This document shows, piece by piece, positions 52,943-62,790 of a stretch of 64,000 nucleotides of DNA. Made by a program: the position numbers and the translations under genes. The notes below the pieces were generated by a model. It was given only the letters and a program-made list of their open reading frames with translations. It was not told where the DNA came from and did not search any database. Source of the DNA: Paenibacillus oryzisoli (lineage in GTDB: Bacteria > Bacillota > Bacilli > Paenibacillales > NBRC-103111). Location of the stretch: NCBI RefSeq assembly GCF_001653565.1, contig NZ_LYPB01000094.1:83529-147528 (forward strand). The letters run 5' to 3'. The first letter of the stretch is position 1; each line of letters begins with the position of its first letter.

Positions 52943-54221
52943 CTGCTTTGCCCCCGTAGCCGTATTGATATAACACATGAACGAGTGTCTGGAAGCCGAC
53001 AATGAGATCCTCCGGCTTCGTGAACTCGTTGGGATTATGACTGATGCCTGCCCGACTCGGCACGAAAATCATAGCCGACGGACAGATCGGTCCGAATAAC
53101 TGAGCATCGTGTCCCGCTCCACTCGGCATGCGGATATGCTCGTAGCCATAGAAGTCGCAGGCAGCCTCAATTTCCGCCGAAATCCCACTATCCATGGCTA
53201 CCGGTAACGCATTTAGATGTTCCACAGTATCTATATAAAGCTCTCTTCTCGCCGCTATTTCCACAAACCGCGATATCAGCTCTGTACGAAAAGCCTCCAT
53301 CTTCCGCTCGTCCGTATGTCTAATATCCAACGTAAACTCGACTTCACCAGGCACTACATTCGATGTTCCACGTTTTACTTCTAAGCGCCCTACGGTAGCT
53401 ACCAAAGGTTCGCCCTCCGCAAAGGCCATCTTCTCTGTCATTGCAACCATCTCGGCAGCGGCAGCCAGCGCATCTTTGCGCATGGTCATTGGGGTCGTTC
53501 CCGCATGATTGGGTATACCCGTAACGACAATCGTCATTCGAATTTGGCCAACAATCGCTGTGACGACACCAATCTGCTTCTCTTTAAACTCAAGGACTGC
53601 TCCCTGTTCGATATGAATTTCAATATATCCGCCAATCCCATTGCGTTTCGCTGGTTGGGACTCACCCTGATCAATTTCAAAGCCCGCCCTCGCCATCGCT
53701 TCGAGCAACGTCACACCCTCTGGATCAGCAAGGCCTGCACCTTCAGCTAATGAAAGTACCCCTGTCACATGACCGGAGCCCCAATAAGCCAACGGAAACC
53801 GACTTCCCTCCTCCTCGCAAAAGGAGACCATCTCCAAGGTCCGTTTCGGCGTCCCGTACACGGCCTTCAAATAGCCGAGCGCCATCATTGAAGCGATGAC
53901 GCCGTAGGCCCCATCGTATTTCCCGCCGTTTTTGACCGTATCAATATGTGAACCTGTCAGTATCGGCTTAAGCGATGGGTCTGATCCAAGCAATTTGCCG
54001 TACACATTGCCGATTTCATCAAAATCTGCCTTGATCCCCATGCTTTGCATATGGTCTATCAATGCTAATTGCGCCTTGAGCCAAGGCTCCGCATACAAGA
54101 GCCGGGTTACGCCGCCTTCCGGATCGGCGCCGAAGGTCGCCAGCCACTCCAAAGCAAGCAGCATGCGCTCCCCGTATTGGGCTAGCATCTCTTCCTGGGG
54201 GTGCCCTTTCATTTTAGCCAT
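52929..54221 (-). CDS. pucF: Allantoate amidohydrolase (M20 family)
   Basis: 430 residues. Metal and substrate motifs: LTGSHIDTVKNGGKYDGAYG, FCEEEGSRFP, IEIHIEQGAVLEF, IPNHAGTTPMTMRKDA, MPSGAGHDAQLFG. It hydrolyses allantoate to ureidoglycine, ammonia and CO2. ATG at 54221 follows GGAGG; overlaps pucH by 8 bases. Confidence 0.92.
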   Translation of the reverse strand: MAKMKGHPQEEMLAQYGERMLLALEWLATFGADPEGGVTRLLYAEPWLKAQLALIDHMQSMGIKADFDEIGNVYGKLLGSDPSLKPILTGSHIDTVKNGGKYDGAYGVIASMMALGYLKAVYGTPKRTLEMVSFCEEEGSRFPLAYWGSGHVTGVLSLAEGAGLADPEGVTLLEAMARAGFEIDQGESQPAKRNGIGGYIEIHIEQGAVLEFKEKQIGVVTAIVGQIRMTIVVTGIPNHAGTTPMTMRKDALAAAAEMVAMTEKMAFAEGEPLVATVGRLEVKRGTSNVVPGEVEFTLDIRHTDERKMEAFRTELISRFVEIAARRELYIDTVEHLNALPVAMDSGISAEIEAACDFYGYEHIRMPSGAGHDAQLFGPICPSAMIFVPSRAGISHNPNEFTKPEDLIVGFQTLVHVLYQYGYGGKADENL

Positions 54222-55605
54222 CTAGCCCGCCTCCGATCGATGCACTATGACGCAGCCAAGCTCCCTCTAATGCTGCTCCAACGCCCACGCCTCTTTCGTA
54301 CACGTTCACGCCTCGTAGGAAAGTTGATTTCACGCTGCAGCCGAACGCTTTCCCCACATAGGGACTTTGCTTATGACGATAGAGCAGATCGCTTTCTTGC
54401 AGCGTATAGCCCGCTGCCAAGTCCACCAAAGCTAGATCCGCGTCAGCCCCTATGGCGATTTCCCCCTTGCGGGGATAGAGCCCGAAGCGCTTAGCTGGCT
54501 CAAGCGCTAGCATGCGAGCGAGTTCCGTTAGCGGAACCTCTCTACGGAGGTGGCCCTCATCTAGCATCAGCTCAAGCGTGCTTTGCGCCCCCGAAATGCC
54601 CCCCCATGCTGCGAAGAAATCCCCCTGCTTCATGTGTTTAGGTGAAGGAGAGTGATCTGAAGCGATGATGTCGAATCGACCGGCCTTCAGCTCTTCCCAT
54701 AAGGAAGCTTGATCTTCCACCGAGCGGATGGGCGGAGCGCATTTTGCCACGGGTCCAAGGCGTTCAACCTCCACATTCGTTAGCGTCAAATAGTGCGGAC
54801 ACGTTTCCACCGTAACATCCATGCCCTGTGCCTTTGCCTTCGCAATGACCTGCACTGCCTCAGCAGAGGAGATATGTACAAAATGCAGCATACAACCTGT
54901 CATCTCCGCATAGTCCAATGCTCGGCTGACAGCCTCCACTTCAGCGGCAATCGGCCTTGTCGCGATGAAATCCAGTGCGCTGCGTTTACCCGCTTGAACA
55001 GCCTCCGCAGTGAGCTTCGAGACGATCTCTTCGCTCTCAGCATGTAGTGCAAGCACTAGACCTAAACGCGCAATTTCCTTCATGCCGTTAACTAACGTCT
55101 CATCGTCCACTTCCGTGAAGATATCTTCACCCTCTCCGCCCGGGCAGGACATGAAAGCTTTGAAACCAATGACCCCTGCTTGTGCCAGCCCTTCAAGCTC
55201 GCCTACATTACCAGGAACGAGACCGCCCCACAGGGCATAGTCAACATGGGATTGCCCTTCGGCTGAATTCAATTTCATCTCTAAGGCACTGAGCCGAACC
55301 GTAGGCGGAACACCATTGAGCGGCATATCAATATAGGTTGTGCATCCGCCAGCAGCCAGCGAGGCAGAACCTGTGACGAACCCCTCCCAATGACCAAGTG
55401 CAGGCTCATTGAAATGAACATGTGCATCAATCATGCCCGGCAGGATCGTTAAACCTTCCGCATCATAAACAGGTGTTTCCTCCGATACAACGAGGTTTTC
55501 GCTTAATGCTGCAATTTTGCCGTTCCGTATCCCGATATCCAGCTGCCGACACGCATCTTGCTGGACTACCTTCCCTTTGCGTATGATAAGATCCAATTGA
55601 TTCAT
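54214..55605 (-). CDS. pucH: Allantoinase
   Basis: 463 residues, cyclic amidohydrolase. Metal site: MIDAHVHFNEPALGHWEG; carbamylated Lys in GVIGFKAFMSCPGG; His ligands in LALHAESEE and FVHISSAEA; Asp in IIASDHSPSPKHMKQ. Opens allantoin to allantoate. Domain for metal binding ends near residue 440. Confidence 0.94.
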   Translation of the reverse strand: MNQLDLIIRKGKVVQQDACRQLDIGIRNGKIAALSENLVVSEETPVYDAEGLTILPGMIDAHVHFNEPALGHWEGFVTGSASLAAGGCTTYIDMPLNGVPPTVRLSALEMKLNSAEGQSHVDYALWGGLVPGNVGELEGLAQAGVIGFKAFMSCPGGEGEDIFTEVDDETLVNGMKEIARLGLVLALHAESEEIVSKLTAEAVQAGKRSALDFIATRPIAAEVEAVSRALDYAEMTGCMLHFVHISSAEAVQVIAKAKAQGMDVTVETCPHYLTLTNVEVERLGPVAKCAPPIRSVEDQASLWEELKAGRFDIIASDHSPSPKHMKQGDFFAAWGGISGAQSTLELMLDEGHLRREVPLTELARMLALEPAKRFGLYPRKGEIAIGADADLALVDLAAGYTLQESDLLYRHKQSPYVGKAFGCSVKSTFLRGVNVYERGVGVGAALEGAWLRHSASIGGGLDG

Positions 55606-55676
55606 CCTACGAAGCCCTCCCTCGAAGCTCTCTGTCTATGCAAGTAACGATGCAATCAACGACTGACTTCTATGTA

Positions 55677-56033
55677 CTAACTCCCGCGATACGTGTTATA
55701 CCCCCAAGGTGCAATTAATAAGGGCACGTGATAGTGGGAATCCTTATTCGCCACCCCAAAACGAATCGGCACTTGATCCAGAAAAGCCGGCTCTGGAAGC
55801 TCTACACCATTCCCTCTGAAGTAGTCACCTACATGAAAGAGAAGCTCATACGTCCCCATTGTAAAATCTTCCCCACTCAGCATCGGCCCTGGCAGTCTGC
55901 CATCTGTATTCGTAACGTCAGTGCGAAGCTTCTTTGCCACGCCTCCTTCAAGTCGAAACAAATCGATCCTCACGCCAACCGCCGGTCGACCGCTGCTTAC
56001 ATCTAGAACATGCGATGTGATCCCTACGCTCAT
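55677..56033 (-). CDS. pucM: 5-Hydroxyisourate hydrolase
   Basis: 118 residues, transthyretin-like. GITSHVLDVSSGRPAVGVRI (His and Arg of the active site), HYHVPLLIAPWGYNTYRGS with the diagnostic C-terminal YRGS. Converts HIU to OHCU. ATGA overlap with pucL. Confidence 0.95.
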   Translation of the reverse strand: MSVGITSHVLDVSSGRPAVGVRIDLFRLEGGVAKKLRTDVTNTDGRLPGPMLSGEDFTMGTYELLFHVGDYFRGNGVELPEPAFLDQVPIRFGVANKDSHYHVPLLIAPWGYNTYRGS

Positions 56034-57499
56034 AGGCCCTCCAGATCACGTTTTGTCATCGAAAATCCTTGGAAACCATACGGCGGTCTAGGCTCTGTAA
56101 ACACTTTACCTTCCCCGACAGAAACCTCCTCAAGAATGGTTTCCCACGTCCGATTGTTGGACTCAAATCGAATTTCTTGAAGCTGTGGGAAGCGCAGTAA
56201 CGCACGTTGACCGATGCGATAGATGAGATTTTGGATCGATGGCGAATGCTGCTCATGGAATACGGTATGCGCAATATCACGAATTTGCTCTGCCGCTACA
56301 TAGCGCCCTAAATCGGCATCGAAGGCATCTTCCGCTGCTTCATACGTCCATGCGATGTCTAGAAAAATAAACAGAGGGCGATCCGAAGATTCTGGCAGTG
56401 TTGTGTACTCATCGCGAACGAAACCAGCGAAGGAGCTTCCTTTGACTTTAATTAGTTTTAGATCGGCTATGCCAGCGTAGTGATCTGCGAGGACGATCTC
56501 ATCTGCCACGCGTATGAGCTCCACGAATGCGGTTGGGTGTTCATTTTGTGAATAACGATACACGAGATCCCCTGCTTGCAGGCCTGTTGGCCCTGGAACT
56601 GGCAGCGTTTCGAACGCCACCTGGTCTGCGCTCATTTTGATCCCCGTCATCCATGGATACTTCTCTAAGAAAAGTCTGCTCGCCAAAGCCAAAAATCCCT
56701 CCGCCGTAGCCCCTTCATACTCACCTGCTTTGCGCAGAATGAAGTTCTTCATTGAATCCGTAGCTACAACATTGGTGTTATCTCCCTCGCTAAATGAGGT
56801 GAACAGCTTCTCTCCGCTCACAGCTACTTTGATGTTCATGCCGAACAACACATTATCTCGCCCTGTGAAACCCGATTCCGGAATTAATGTGATATTCGTA
56901 AGCGGCTTGGCATATGAACGATAGACCCAAACATCACCTTTTCCGTAGTACATGGTTCTCTCTGTGCCCTTTGCTTGTTCCATCGCTTTCTCCTCCATTT
57001 CTTCCATCACGATATCTGTTAGTCTGAACCGCCCAATCTTACAAACCTCCTGCAATGCCGTAAGCAACTCCACTTCAGGAGTTCCATGTATACGATAATG
57101 TAACGCCTCACGTATGGTTTCCTTGGTCTGGCCCTTCACCGCCATGATAAAAGGAAACTGGAATCGGCCCGTGTACTGTGTATTTAAAGAAAGAAACTGT
57201 TCGTATTCTTCAGGAGTTAATTGGTTAAGACCGGCACTTGACTGCTCCTTGACCGAGTGGTCGGTCATTCCCACGCGTGTACCCAGATCGGGATGTGCCC
57301 GAAGCAGCGCCAGTTGCTCGTCACGAGTTGCTCGCTCTACCTCTCGTTCAAGAGCACTAATCATATCCGTAATGTCGGCGAACGGCCGAAATCGCGATGC
57401 TCGTTCTGCCACCCATGGCGAGTGTTCAAACAGGGAACCAAACGCTGCAATGAACGCTTCTTGACTCATGTCATTAACTTGCTTCCGTGTGATCTTCAT
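56030..57499 (-). CDS. pucL: Fused OHCU decarboxylase / urate oxidase
   Basis: 489 residues, like Bacillus PucL. Residues 1-168 are the OHCU decarboxylase (FGSLFEHSPWVAERA, LLRAHPDLGTR, ELLTALQEVCKIGRFRLTDI); about 175-489 are uricase (YGKGDVWVYRSYAKP, VVATDSMKNFILRKA, VRDEYTTLPES, FESNNRTWETI). Oxidises urate to HIU and later decarboxylates OHCU to (S)-allantoin, flanking the PucM step. First gene of this operon; no confident promoter was found upstream. Confidence 0.95.
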   Translation of the reverse strand: MKITRKQVNDMSQEAFIAAFGSLFEHSPWVAERASRFRPFADITDMISALEREVERATRDEQLALLRAHPDLGTRVGMTDHSVKEQSSAGLNQLTPEEYEQFLSLNTQYTGRFQFPFIMAVKGQTKETIREALHYRIHGTPEVELLTALQEVCKIGRFRLTDIVMEEMEEKAMEQAKGTERTMYYGKGDVWVYRSYAKPLTNITLIPESGFTGRDNVLFGMNIKVAVSGEKLFTSFSEGDNTNVVATDSMKNFILRKAGEYEGATAEGFLALASRLFLEKYPWMTGIKMSADQVAFETLPVPGPTGLQAGDLVYRYSQNEHPTAFVELIRVADEIVLADHYAGIADLKLIKVKGSSFAGFVRDEYTTLPESSDRPLFIFLDIAWTYEAAEDAFDADLGRYVAAEQIRDIAHTVFHEQHSPSIQNLIYRIGQRALLRFPQLQEIRFESNNRTWETILEEVSVGEGKVFTEPRPPYGFQGFSMTKRDLEGL

Positions 57500-57757
57500 A
57501 GCCCCGACACCTCGACTTCCACCTTAAATCCTCTGCCTTCTTTTCCAAGATTTGTTTCATTGTAATGGCGCTATCCCTATGGGTCAATTTATATGAAAGA
57601 AGTTTGTAATCTTTCATAACATCGTTAACTTTTTTTGTATTTTTGCTAAAATAGTTGGCCAACATCGACGTTTCGGCCCTACTATTGCGCTATTTCTGAT
57701 CCGCACATCTGTATCTGTATACAATCTCCAATCACCGAACTCACATTACCTCTCCAT

Positions 57758-57865
57758 CACATCTCCCACTCCCACTCTCCACCCACCAATTCAACGCTAC
57801 ATCGACCTCCTCATTTCCTTTCACTCATATCACATCTCCGGCTCCCACTCTCCACCCACCAATTC
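57758..57865. repeat. Imperfect 35-bp direct repeat, pyrimidine-rich
   Basis: Copies at 57758-57792 and 57831-57865 differ at two of 35 positions; spacing 73 bp. They lie in the 756-bp gap upstream of pucL, which has no gene. Confidence 0.75.
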
Positions 57866-57910
57866 TGGCCGCTATCAAACACGCATCATTCTTCACTCAA
57901 AAACTTTAGC

Positions 57911-58089
57911 TGTATAAACTACAGTTATTTTCTTCGAATTTGCTCGTTTTTTAAGAATAATTGTAATATATGTAGGTAATTTTAAGAAATATTGAAGAAT
58001 CAAGCTAATCCTTGATAATTAACTACAGAAAATACATCTAAATCCACCTTTTCCCTCAATTTGCACTCAAATAACTGTAGAAAATCCAG
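57911..58089. repeat. Four-motif 51/52-bp-phased intergenic element, type I
   Basis: TGTATAAACTACAGTTATT at 57911 and TGTAATATATGTAGGTAATT at 57962 (51 bp); inverted CTACAGAAAATACATCTAA at 58023 and CTGTAGAAAATCCAGTTAA at 58075 (52 bp). Here copies 1/4 and 2/3 are the better complements. Lies between nupQ and pucL. Confidence 0.78.
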
Positions 58090-58170
58090 TTAAATCAGAA
58101 ACCCGAGTCATTTCTTGAGACCTGACGAGTTTAGAGCCAGCTCCGCCCCCCACACACACACACTCAGCGC

Positions 58171-58208
58171 AAAAAAACCACCAGAATAACAAAACTCCCA
58201 GTGGTTTT
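58171..58208 (-). terminator. Terminator of the nup operon
   Basis: AACCAC/GTGGTT arms followed by seven T residues on the minus strand, about 50 nt after the nupQ stop. Confidence 0.75.
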
Positions 58209-58255
58209 CTTTATCTCCCATTACCGGCTGCACCCAGCGGCTGCCGCTCCTACAA

Positions 58256-59185
58256 CTAAAATCTCTGTTCCCTTATATAAGGCACACCTAGCGCCTCAGG
58301 CGCACCAGAAGGTCTATTCTTATTCCGCCAACCAAGGAACATTAGCACTAGAATGGTGACGACGTACGGAATCATTTTCAGAAAATAAGAAGGAATATGG
58401 CTGCCGATGAGCTGCACACGGAATCCCAGACTATCCAAAACCCCGAAAAAATACGCGCACACGAGCGCACGAATAGGATTCCACCTTGCAAAAATAATAA
58501 GCGCCACCGCAATCCAACCCCGTCCGGAGGTCATTCCCTCGTTCCATGTTGGTGTATAGACAAGCAGCAAATCTGCTCCACCCATCCCGATCAGCATCGA
58601 ACCCACGACAATACAGCCATAGCGAATCGCAATCACAGGAATACCCATGACGTCCGCCGTAGCCGGATTATCCCCAACTGCGCGCAGATGAAGCCCCCAT
58701 GAAGTACGATGGATGAACAAGTGCATAGTCAGCACGAGCACGAAACTTAACCATGTAAACAAATCCATATGGGCAAAAACCCCACCAATCACCGGCACAT
58801 GCTCTAGCCACGGCATATCAAGCTTCGGCACTGCACCCACAAGTGGTTGACCACTCACAGGCTTTCCTAAATACGCACTAAGCCCCGCACCGAATATTGT
58901 CATGGCCAACCCGCAAACAACCTGATTTGCATGTAACGTAACGCATAGAAATCCATGAAGCAAACCGAGTACCCCACTCACCGCTAGCACGCATAGAATA
59001 GCCAGTACTAAACTTCCTGAATGTATGAAAACGAGGCATGCAGTTACCGCACCCATTAACATCAAGCCTTCAGCGCCAAGCTGCATGATGCCAGATCTTT
59101 CGATCAAAATGCCACCCAATACGGCCAGGAGCAACGGTGTGCCCGAAGAGATTGCTGAAGCAATGATTTGCGTGATCATATCCAA
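58256..59185 (-). CDS. nupQ: Nucleoside ABC permease (NupQ/YufQ type)
   Basis: 309 residues, about eight membrane segments. LLAVLGGILIERSGIMQLGAEGLM is the family N-terminal block (key part ERSGIMQLGAEG); AVGDNPATADVMGIPV follows. Preceded by a 101-bp gap after nupP that shows nothing. Confidence 0.9.
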   Translation of the reverse strand: MDMITQIIASAISSGTPLLLAVLGGILIERSGIMQLGAEGLMLMGAVTACLVFIHSGSLVLAILCVLAVSGVLGLLHGFLCVTLHANQVVCGLAMTIFGAGLSAYLGKPVSGQPLVGAVPKLDMPWLEHVPVIGGVFAHMDLFTWLSFVLVLTMHLFIHRTSWGLHLRAVGDNPATADVMGIPVIAIRYGCIVVGSMLIGMGGADLLLVYTPTWNEGMTSGRGWIAVALIIFARWNPIRALVCAYFFGVLDSLGFRVQLIGSHIPSYFLKMIPYVVTILVLMFLGWRNKNRPSGAPEALGVPYIREQRF

Positions 59186-59286
59186 TCTCTTACACCCCCT
59201 TAATTATCCGTTCATTAACAACGTTAAATAAAATAACGACTCCCTGCCTCCCTGAATTGCCCAACATTTTCGCGCCATCTGCTCCC

Positions 59287-60408
59287 TCAGCTGTTCCTAC
59301 GAATACGAAATTTCCCCGCCATTCCCCCAGCAATGAGGAAGAACAGAATCGCTCCTTGAATCATCGAGGAAATGGAAGACGGAAGCCCGATTGTTTGCAC
59401 ACTATACCCTCCAACAATGAGCCCACCGAAAAGCACCGAAGCAACCACAAGCCCAATCGGATTCAACTTCGCCAGCCAAGCCACAATAATAGCCGTGTAC
59501 CCATACCCCGGAGAAATCCCGTACATAAGACGGTGCGCTACACCAGACACTTCTCCCATACCAGCAAGCCCCGCCAATCCGCCGCTAATCACCATTACCA
59601 ACAGGACATGCTTGGAGATACGAATGCCAGCATTTCTAGCCGCTTCACTATTGGCACCAATCAACCTCAGCTCATACCCCCACCGCGTATAACGGACGAC
59701 GAAAGCATAAATCAGCACAGCAATGATGGCAAAAATCAAACCTACGTGCAGCCGCGTTCCCCCAAAGGTAGGCAAAGATTGTGCAACAGTAAACATCGGC
59801 GATCCTGGAAAGTTAAAGCCTTTTGGATCTTTCCACGGCCCGAATACCACATAATTCAGCGCCAGCAACGCTACATAGTTTAGCATCAACGAGGTAATGA
59901 GTTCATTTACCTGAAAATAGTTCCGCGGTATCGCCGTCAGCAATCCCCAGAAACCGCCGGCCACCATGCCCGCGACCATCATAGCTGGAATCGACAGGTA
60001 CATCGGCAGATGCGGAAAATATACCGTAATCGCCGTCGCCGCCATCGCCCCTGCCACAAACTGGCCTTCAGCCCCGATGTTCCACACCGATATGCGGTAA
60101 GCAATCGACACGCCCAGCCCGCAAAGCAGCAAAGGAATCACCTTTACGAACGTTTCCGTTAAACCAAAGGTGGAGCCGAAGGCTCCTTGCACCATCTTGC
60201 CGTAAACCATGAAGGGATTCATGCCATTCAATGCGATAAAAATCCCACAAGCCATCAACGCCATCACAATGGCGATAATCGTTAGCCACCAAGGGCTATT
60301 CGCCCCTGCGGGATCGATTTCCAAACGATACGGCAAGCGGAAGCCGGCTCCGCGCTTATTCCCTTTATTTTCAATGGGAATGCTGCCCGCTGTTCGTTGT
60401 TCACTCAT
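59287..60408 (-). CDS. nupP: Nucleoside ABC permease (NupP/YufP type)
   Basis: 373 residues, about nine membrane segments. SVWNIGAEGQFVAGAMAATA and LIGANSEAARNAGIRISKHV are family blocks. ATGA overlap with nupO. Confidence 0.9.
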   Translation of the reverse strand: MSEQRTAGSIPIENKGNKRGAGFRLPYRLEIDPAGANSPWWLTIIAIVMALMACGIFIALNGMNPFMVYGKMVQGAFGSTFGLTETFVKVIPLLLCGLGVSIAYRISVWNIGAEGQFVAGAMAATAITVYFPHLPMYLSIPAMMVAGMVAGGFWGLLTAIPRNYFQVNELITSLMLNYVALLALNYVVFGPWKDPKGFNFPGSPMFTVAQSLPTFGGTRLHVGLIFAIIAVLIYAFVVRYTRWGYELRLIGANSEAARNAGIRISKHVLLVMVISGGLAGLAGMGEVSGVAHRLMYGISPGYGYTAIIVAWLAKLNPIGLVVASVLFGGLIVGGYSVQTIGLPSSISSMIQGAILFFLIAGGMAGKFRIRRNS

Positions 60409-61943
60409 CCTGCATCCTCCTCCAATCCCGCCGTCATCAGTATACCAACGTGCTCGCGGCTCGCCGCTTCCCTCGGGATATTCCCGACAATGCGCCCATC
60501 GTACATGACCAGAATACGGTCAGCTAACTGCAGCACCTCATCTAGATCCTCCGAAATGAGCAGCACGGAGCGCCCCTTACTTCGCAAATCCTCCAGCAGT
60601 TGATACACACCCTCCGACGCACCTACATCGAGTCCCTGTGTCGGATGCACCGCAATCATAAGCTTGGGACCTTGATCAATCTCCCTTGCGAAGAGCAGTT
60701 TCTGCTGATTCCCACCCGACATGAATTGAACAGGCGAATCAATCCCCGACGTTTTCACATCGAACATCTCGACCAACCGCTGAGACCAACTTCGGTTACT
60801 TCCCGTTCGCAACAACCCGAACCGCGACCGTTCTGGCGAACGATATGTTTTGAACAACAGATTATCCACCGAGCCTAGACTCCCAGCAAGGCCGCTCCGC
60901 ATCCGATTCTCTGGCACATGCCCGATTCCAAGCTCAATCGCTCCCCGAACCGAACCACCTCGCATCATCTTGCCGTCAAAATGGACTTCCCCTTGCTTCC
61001 AAACGCGCAGCCCCGTCAGCACTTCTGCCAGCTCCTTCTGCCCGTTCCCAGAGACGCCAGCTACACCAACAATCTCCCCTTCATTTACTTCAAAATGAAG
61101 CCCATCCAACACCTTGCGTCCATGGTCCGCAAAGACATCAAGCCCTTTGACCGTGAGCATCGGCTTGCCAGTCACTTTCGCTTTCAACTGCGAGCGGCTC
61201 GCTACGCTCATCTCGCCCACCATCAACTGCGCAAGCTCACGCTCGCTCGTTTCCGATTTCGCCATCGTCGCAATCATCCTACCCTTGCGCATGACCGAGA
61301 TATGATCCGCCGCGAACATCACCTCTTTGAGCTTATGCGTCGTCATAATGACCGTTTTGCCTTCCTTCTTCATCCGATTCAGCGTCTCAAAAAGGAGATC
61401 AACCTCTCCCGGCGTCAACACCGACGTTGGCTCATCTAGAATAATAAAATCCGCTCCCCGATAGAGCGTCTTTACAATTTCCACTCGCTGCTGCTCGCCG
61501 ACAGATAACTGCCAGATGGGCCGATCTACGGGAAACAGCAGCCCAAAGTGCTTCGAAATCGCCTCGATTTCCTCCGACTTCTTCGACAACCATCCGGGTC
61601 CGCGCCAGAAAGAGCCTGCTTCCCCAAGCACAATATTCTCAGCAGCCGTTAGGGTCTGCACGAGGCGAAAGTTCTGAAACACCATGCCGATCCCCAGCTT
61701 CATCGCATCCTTCGGTGAGCGAATGCGCACCTGCTCGCCATGTAGATAGATCTCCCCGCTCGTCGGCCGATATACGCCGGACAACATGCACATCATCGTG
61801 CTTTTGCCTGCACCATTTTCGCCAAGCAACGCATGAATCTCTCCCGATCTCGCGCGGAAATCCACCTTATCATTCGCCAGCACGGAACCAAACTGCTTAA
61901 CGATTTGGACCATCTCTACAGCATCCTTCTCTTGTTTATGCAC
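60405..61943 (-). CDS. nupO: Nucleoside ABC ATPase with two ATP-binding domains (NupO type)
   Basis: 512 residues. Domain 1: Walker A LLGENGAGKSTMM, signature LSVGEQQRVEI, Walker B DFIILDEPTSVL. Domain 2: VAGVSGNGQKELAEVL (degenerate Walker A) and FMSGGNQQKLLFARE. Powers guanosine-type nucleoside uptake in Bacillus; the binding protein here is probably the BMP protein of the xdh operon. First gene of its operon. Confidence 0.92.
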   Translation of the reverse strand: MHKQEKDAVEMVQIVKQFGSVLANDKVDFRARSGEIHALLGENGAGKSTMMCMLSGVYRPTSGEIYLHGEQVRIRSPKDAMKLGIGMVFQNFRLVQTLTAAENIVLGEAGSFWRGPGWLSKKSEEIEAISKHFGLLFPVDRPIWQLSVGEQQRVEIVKTLYRGADFIILDEPTSVLTPGEVDLLFETLNRMKKEGKTVIMTTHKLKEVMFAADHISVMRKGRMIATMAKSETSERELAQLMVGEMSVASRSQLKAKVTGKPMLTVKGLDVFADHGRKVLDGLHFEVNEGEIVGVAGVSGNGQKELAEVLTGLRVWKQGEVHFDGKMMRGGSVRGAIELGIGHVPENRMRSGLAGSLGSVDNLLFKTYRSPERSRFGLLRTGSNRSWSQRLVEMFDVKTSGIDSPVQFMSGGNQQKLLFAREIDQGPKLMIAVHPTQGLDVGASEGVYQLLEDLRSKGRSVLLISEDLDEVLQLADRILVMYDGRIVGNIPREAASREHVGILMTAGLEEDAG

Positions 61944-61987
61944 AGGTTTACGACCTCCTTATTCCGTTAGACAATATCCCTCACCCT

Positions 61988-62102
61988 GATACGACATAAC
62001 AGCAAATCCCAACCACTCTCACCCCGATACAACAAACAGCAATCCCCACCGTTCTCTCATACAACAAACAGCAAATCCCTACTAGGGATTTGCTGTTTGT
62101 TG
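61988..62102. repeat. 41-bp perfect palindrome preceded by partial direct copies
   Basis: 62062-62102 has perfect 20-bp arms (from CAACAAACAGCAAATCCCTA) around a single C. Partial copies of the left arm, each preceded by a GATAC/CATAC box, occur at about 61988 and 62026. It lies in the 310-bp gap between nupO and the chromate genes and may end the chr operon, although no T run follows. Confidence 0.88.
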
Positions 62103-62253
62103 ACAACGATATGGTCGAACTATTCCTTTATCCCTCTCACATCACTATAAGGTCCGCCCATCTTGAGCGTCAATAAACATGACACTAAGTTTGGTCACCT
62201 AACGAAAAGAGGCGCAAGCTTTGTGCTTGGCGCCAAATTTATGTTAGATATAA

Positions 62254-62790
62254 TTACATGGACAGAAAAATCCCACCATATACGAACCCTGCAAGAATTA
62301 CAAAAGCCGGATGTATTTTACGAATTTGGATCAAATAAAAAGCTGCCGCGGCGATCCCAAAAAACTGCAAATACCCGATCACTTTCGTAGACTCCACCAA
62401 GCTGCTCCAGGTGACCAGCACCATCATGATTGCAATAACTGGCTGCACCAGCAGCGTCATGCCTTTAATCACAGGGGATTGTTTGTATTTCTGCAGCATA
62501 TTCAACAAAATAATCAGTGCAATAATCGACGGCACCACCGTTGCCGCTACTGTAATAAGCACGCCTGGCCAGCCGCCGACTTGGTATCCAACATACGCGC
62601 CAATTTTCGTCGCAATCGGCCCAGGCAGCGCATTCGCAAGCGCCAACATATTGGAGAACTCACTGCTGTTCATCCAATTGTGATTCGTTACGATCTCTTG
62701 GAACATCAGCGGGATCGACGAAGGACCACCGCCATAGCCAAACACATTGGCAAGAAAGAAACTAACGAGCAAATGCCACCAATCCATCAT
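62254..62790 (-). CDS. Chromate transporter, second half of a split pair
   Basis: 178 residues, short-chain CHR family: FGYGGGPSSIPLMFQEIV, LALANALPGPIATKIGAYVG. About five to six membrane segments. Start ATG overlaps the first gene's stop (ATGA). The pair together form the two halves of a classic ChrA; known substrate chromate/sulfate, actual substrate unknown. Confidence 0.9.
   Translation of the reverse strand: MMDWWHLLVSFFLANVFGYGGGPSSIPLMFQEIVTNHNWMNSSEFSNMLALANALPGPIATKIGAYVGYQVGGWPGVLITVAATVVPSIIALIILLNMLQKYKQSPVIKGMTLLVQPVIAIMMVLVTWSSLVESTKVIGYLQFFGIAAAAFYLIQIRKIHPAFVILAGFVYGGIFLSM

Noticed and set aside
57474..57665. 63-codon frame upstream of pucL on the minus strand
   Set aside because: Starts with TTG without a ribosome site, overlaps pucL, and matches no family. 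The charged composition looks like AT-rich leader sequence.
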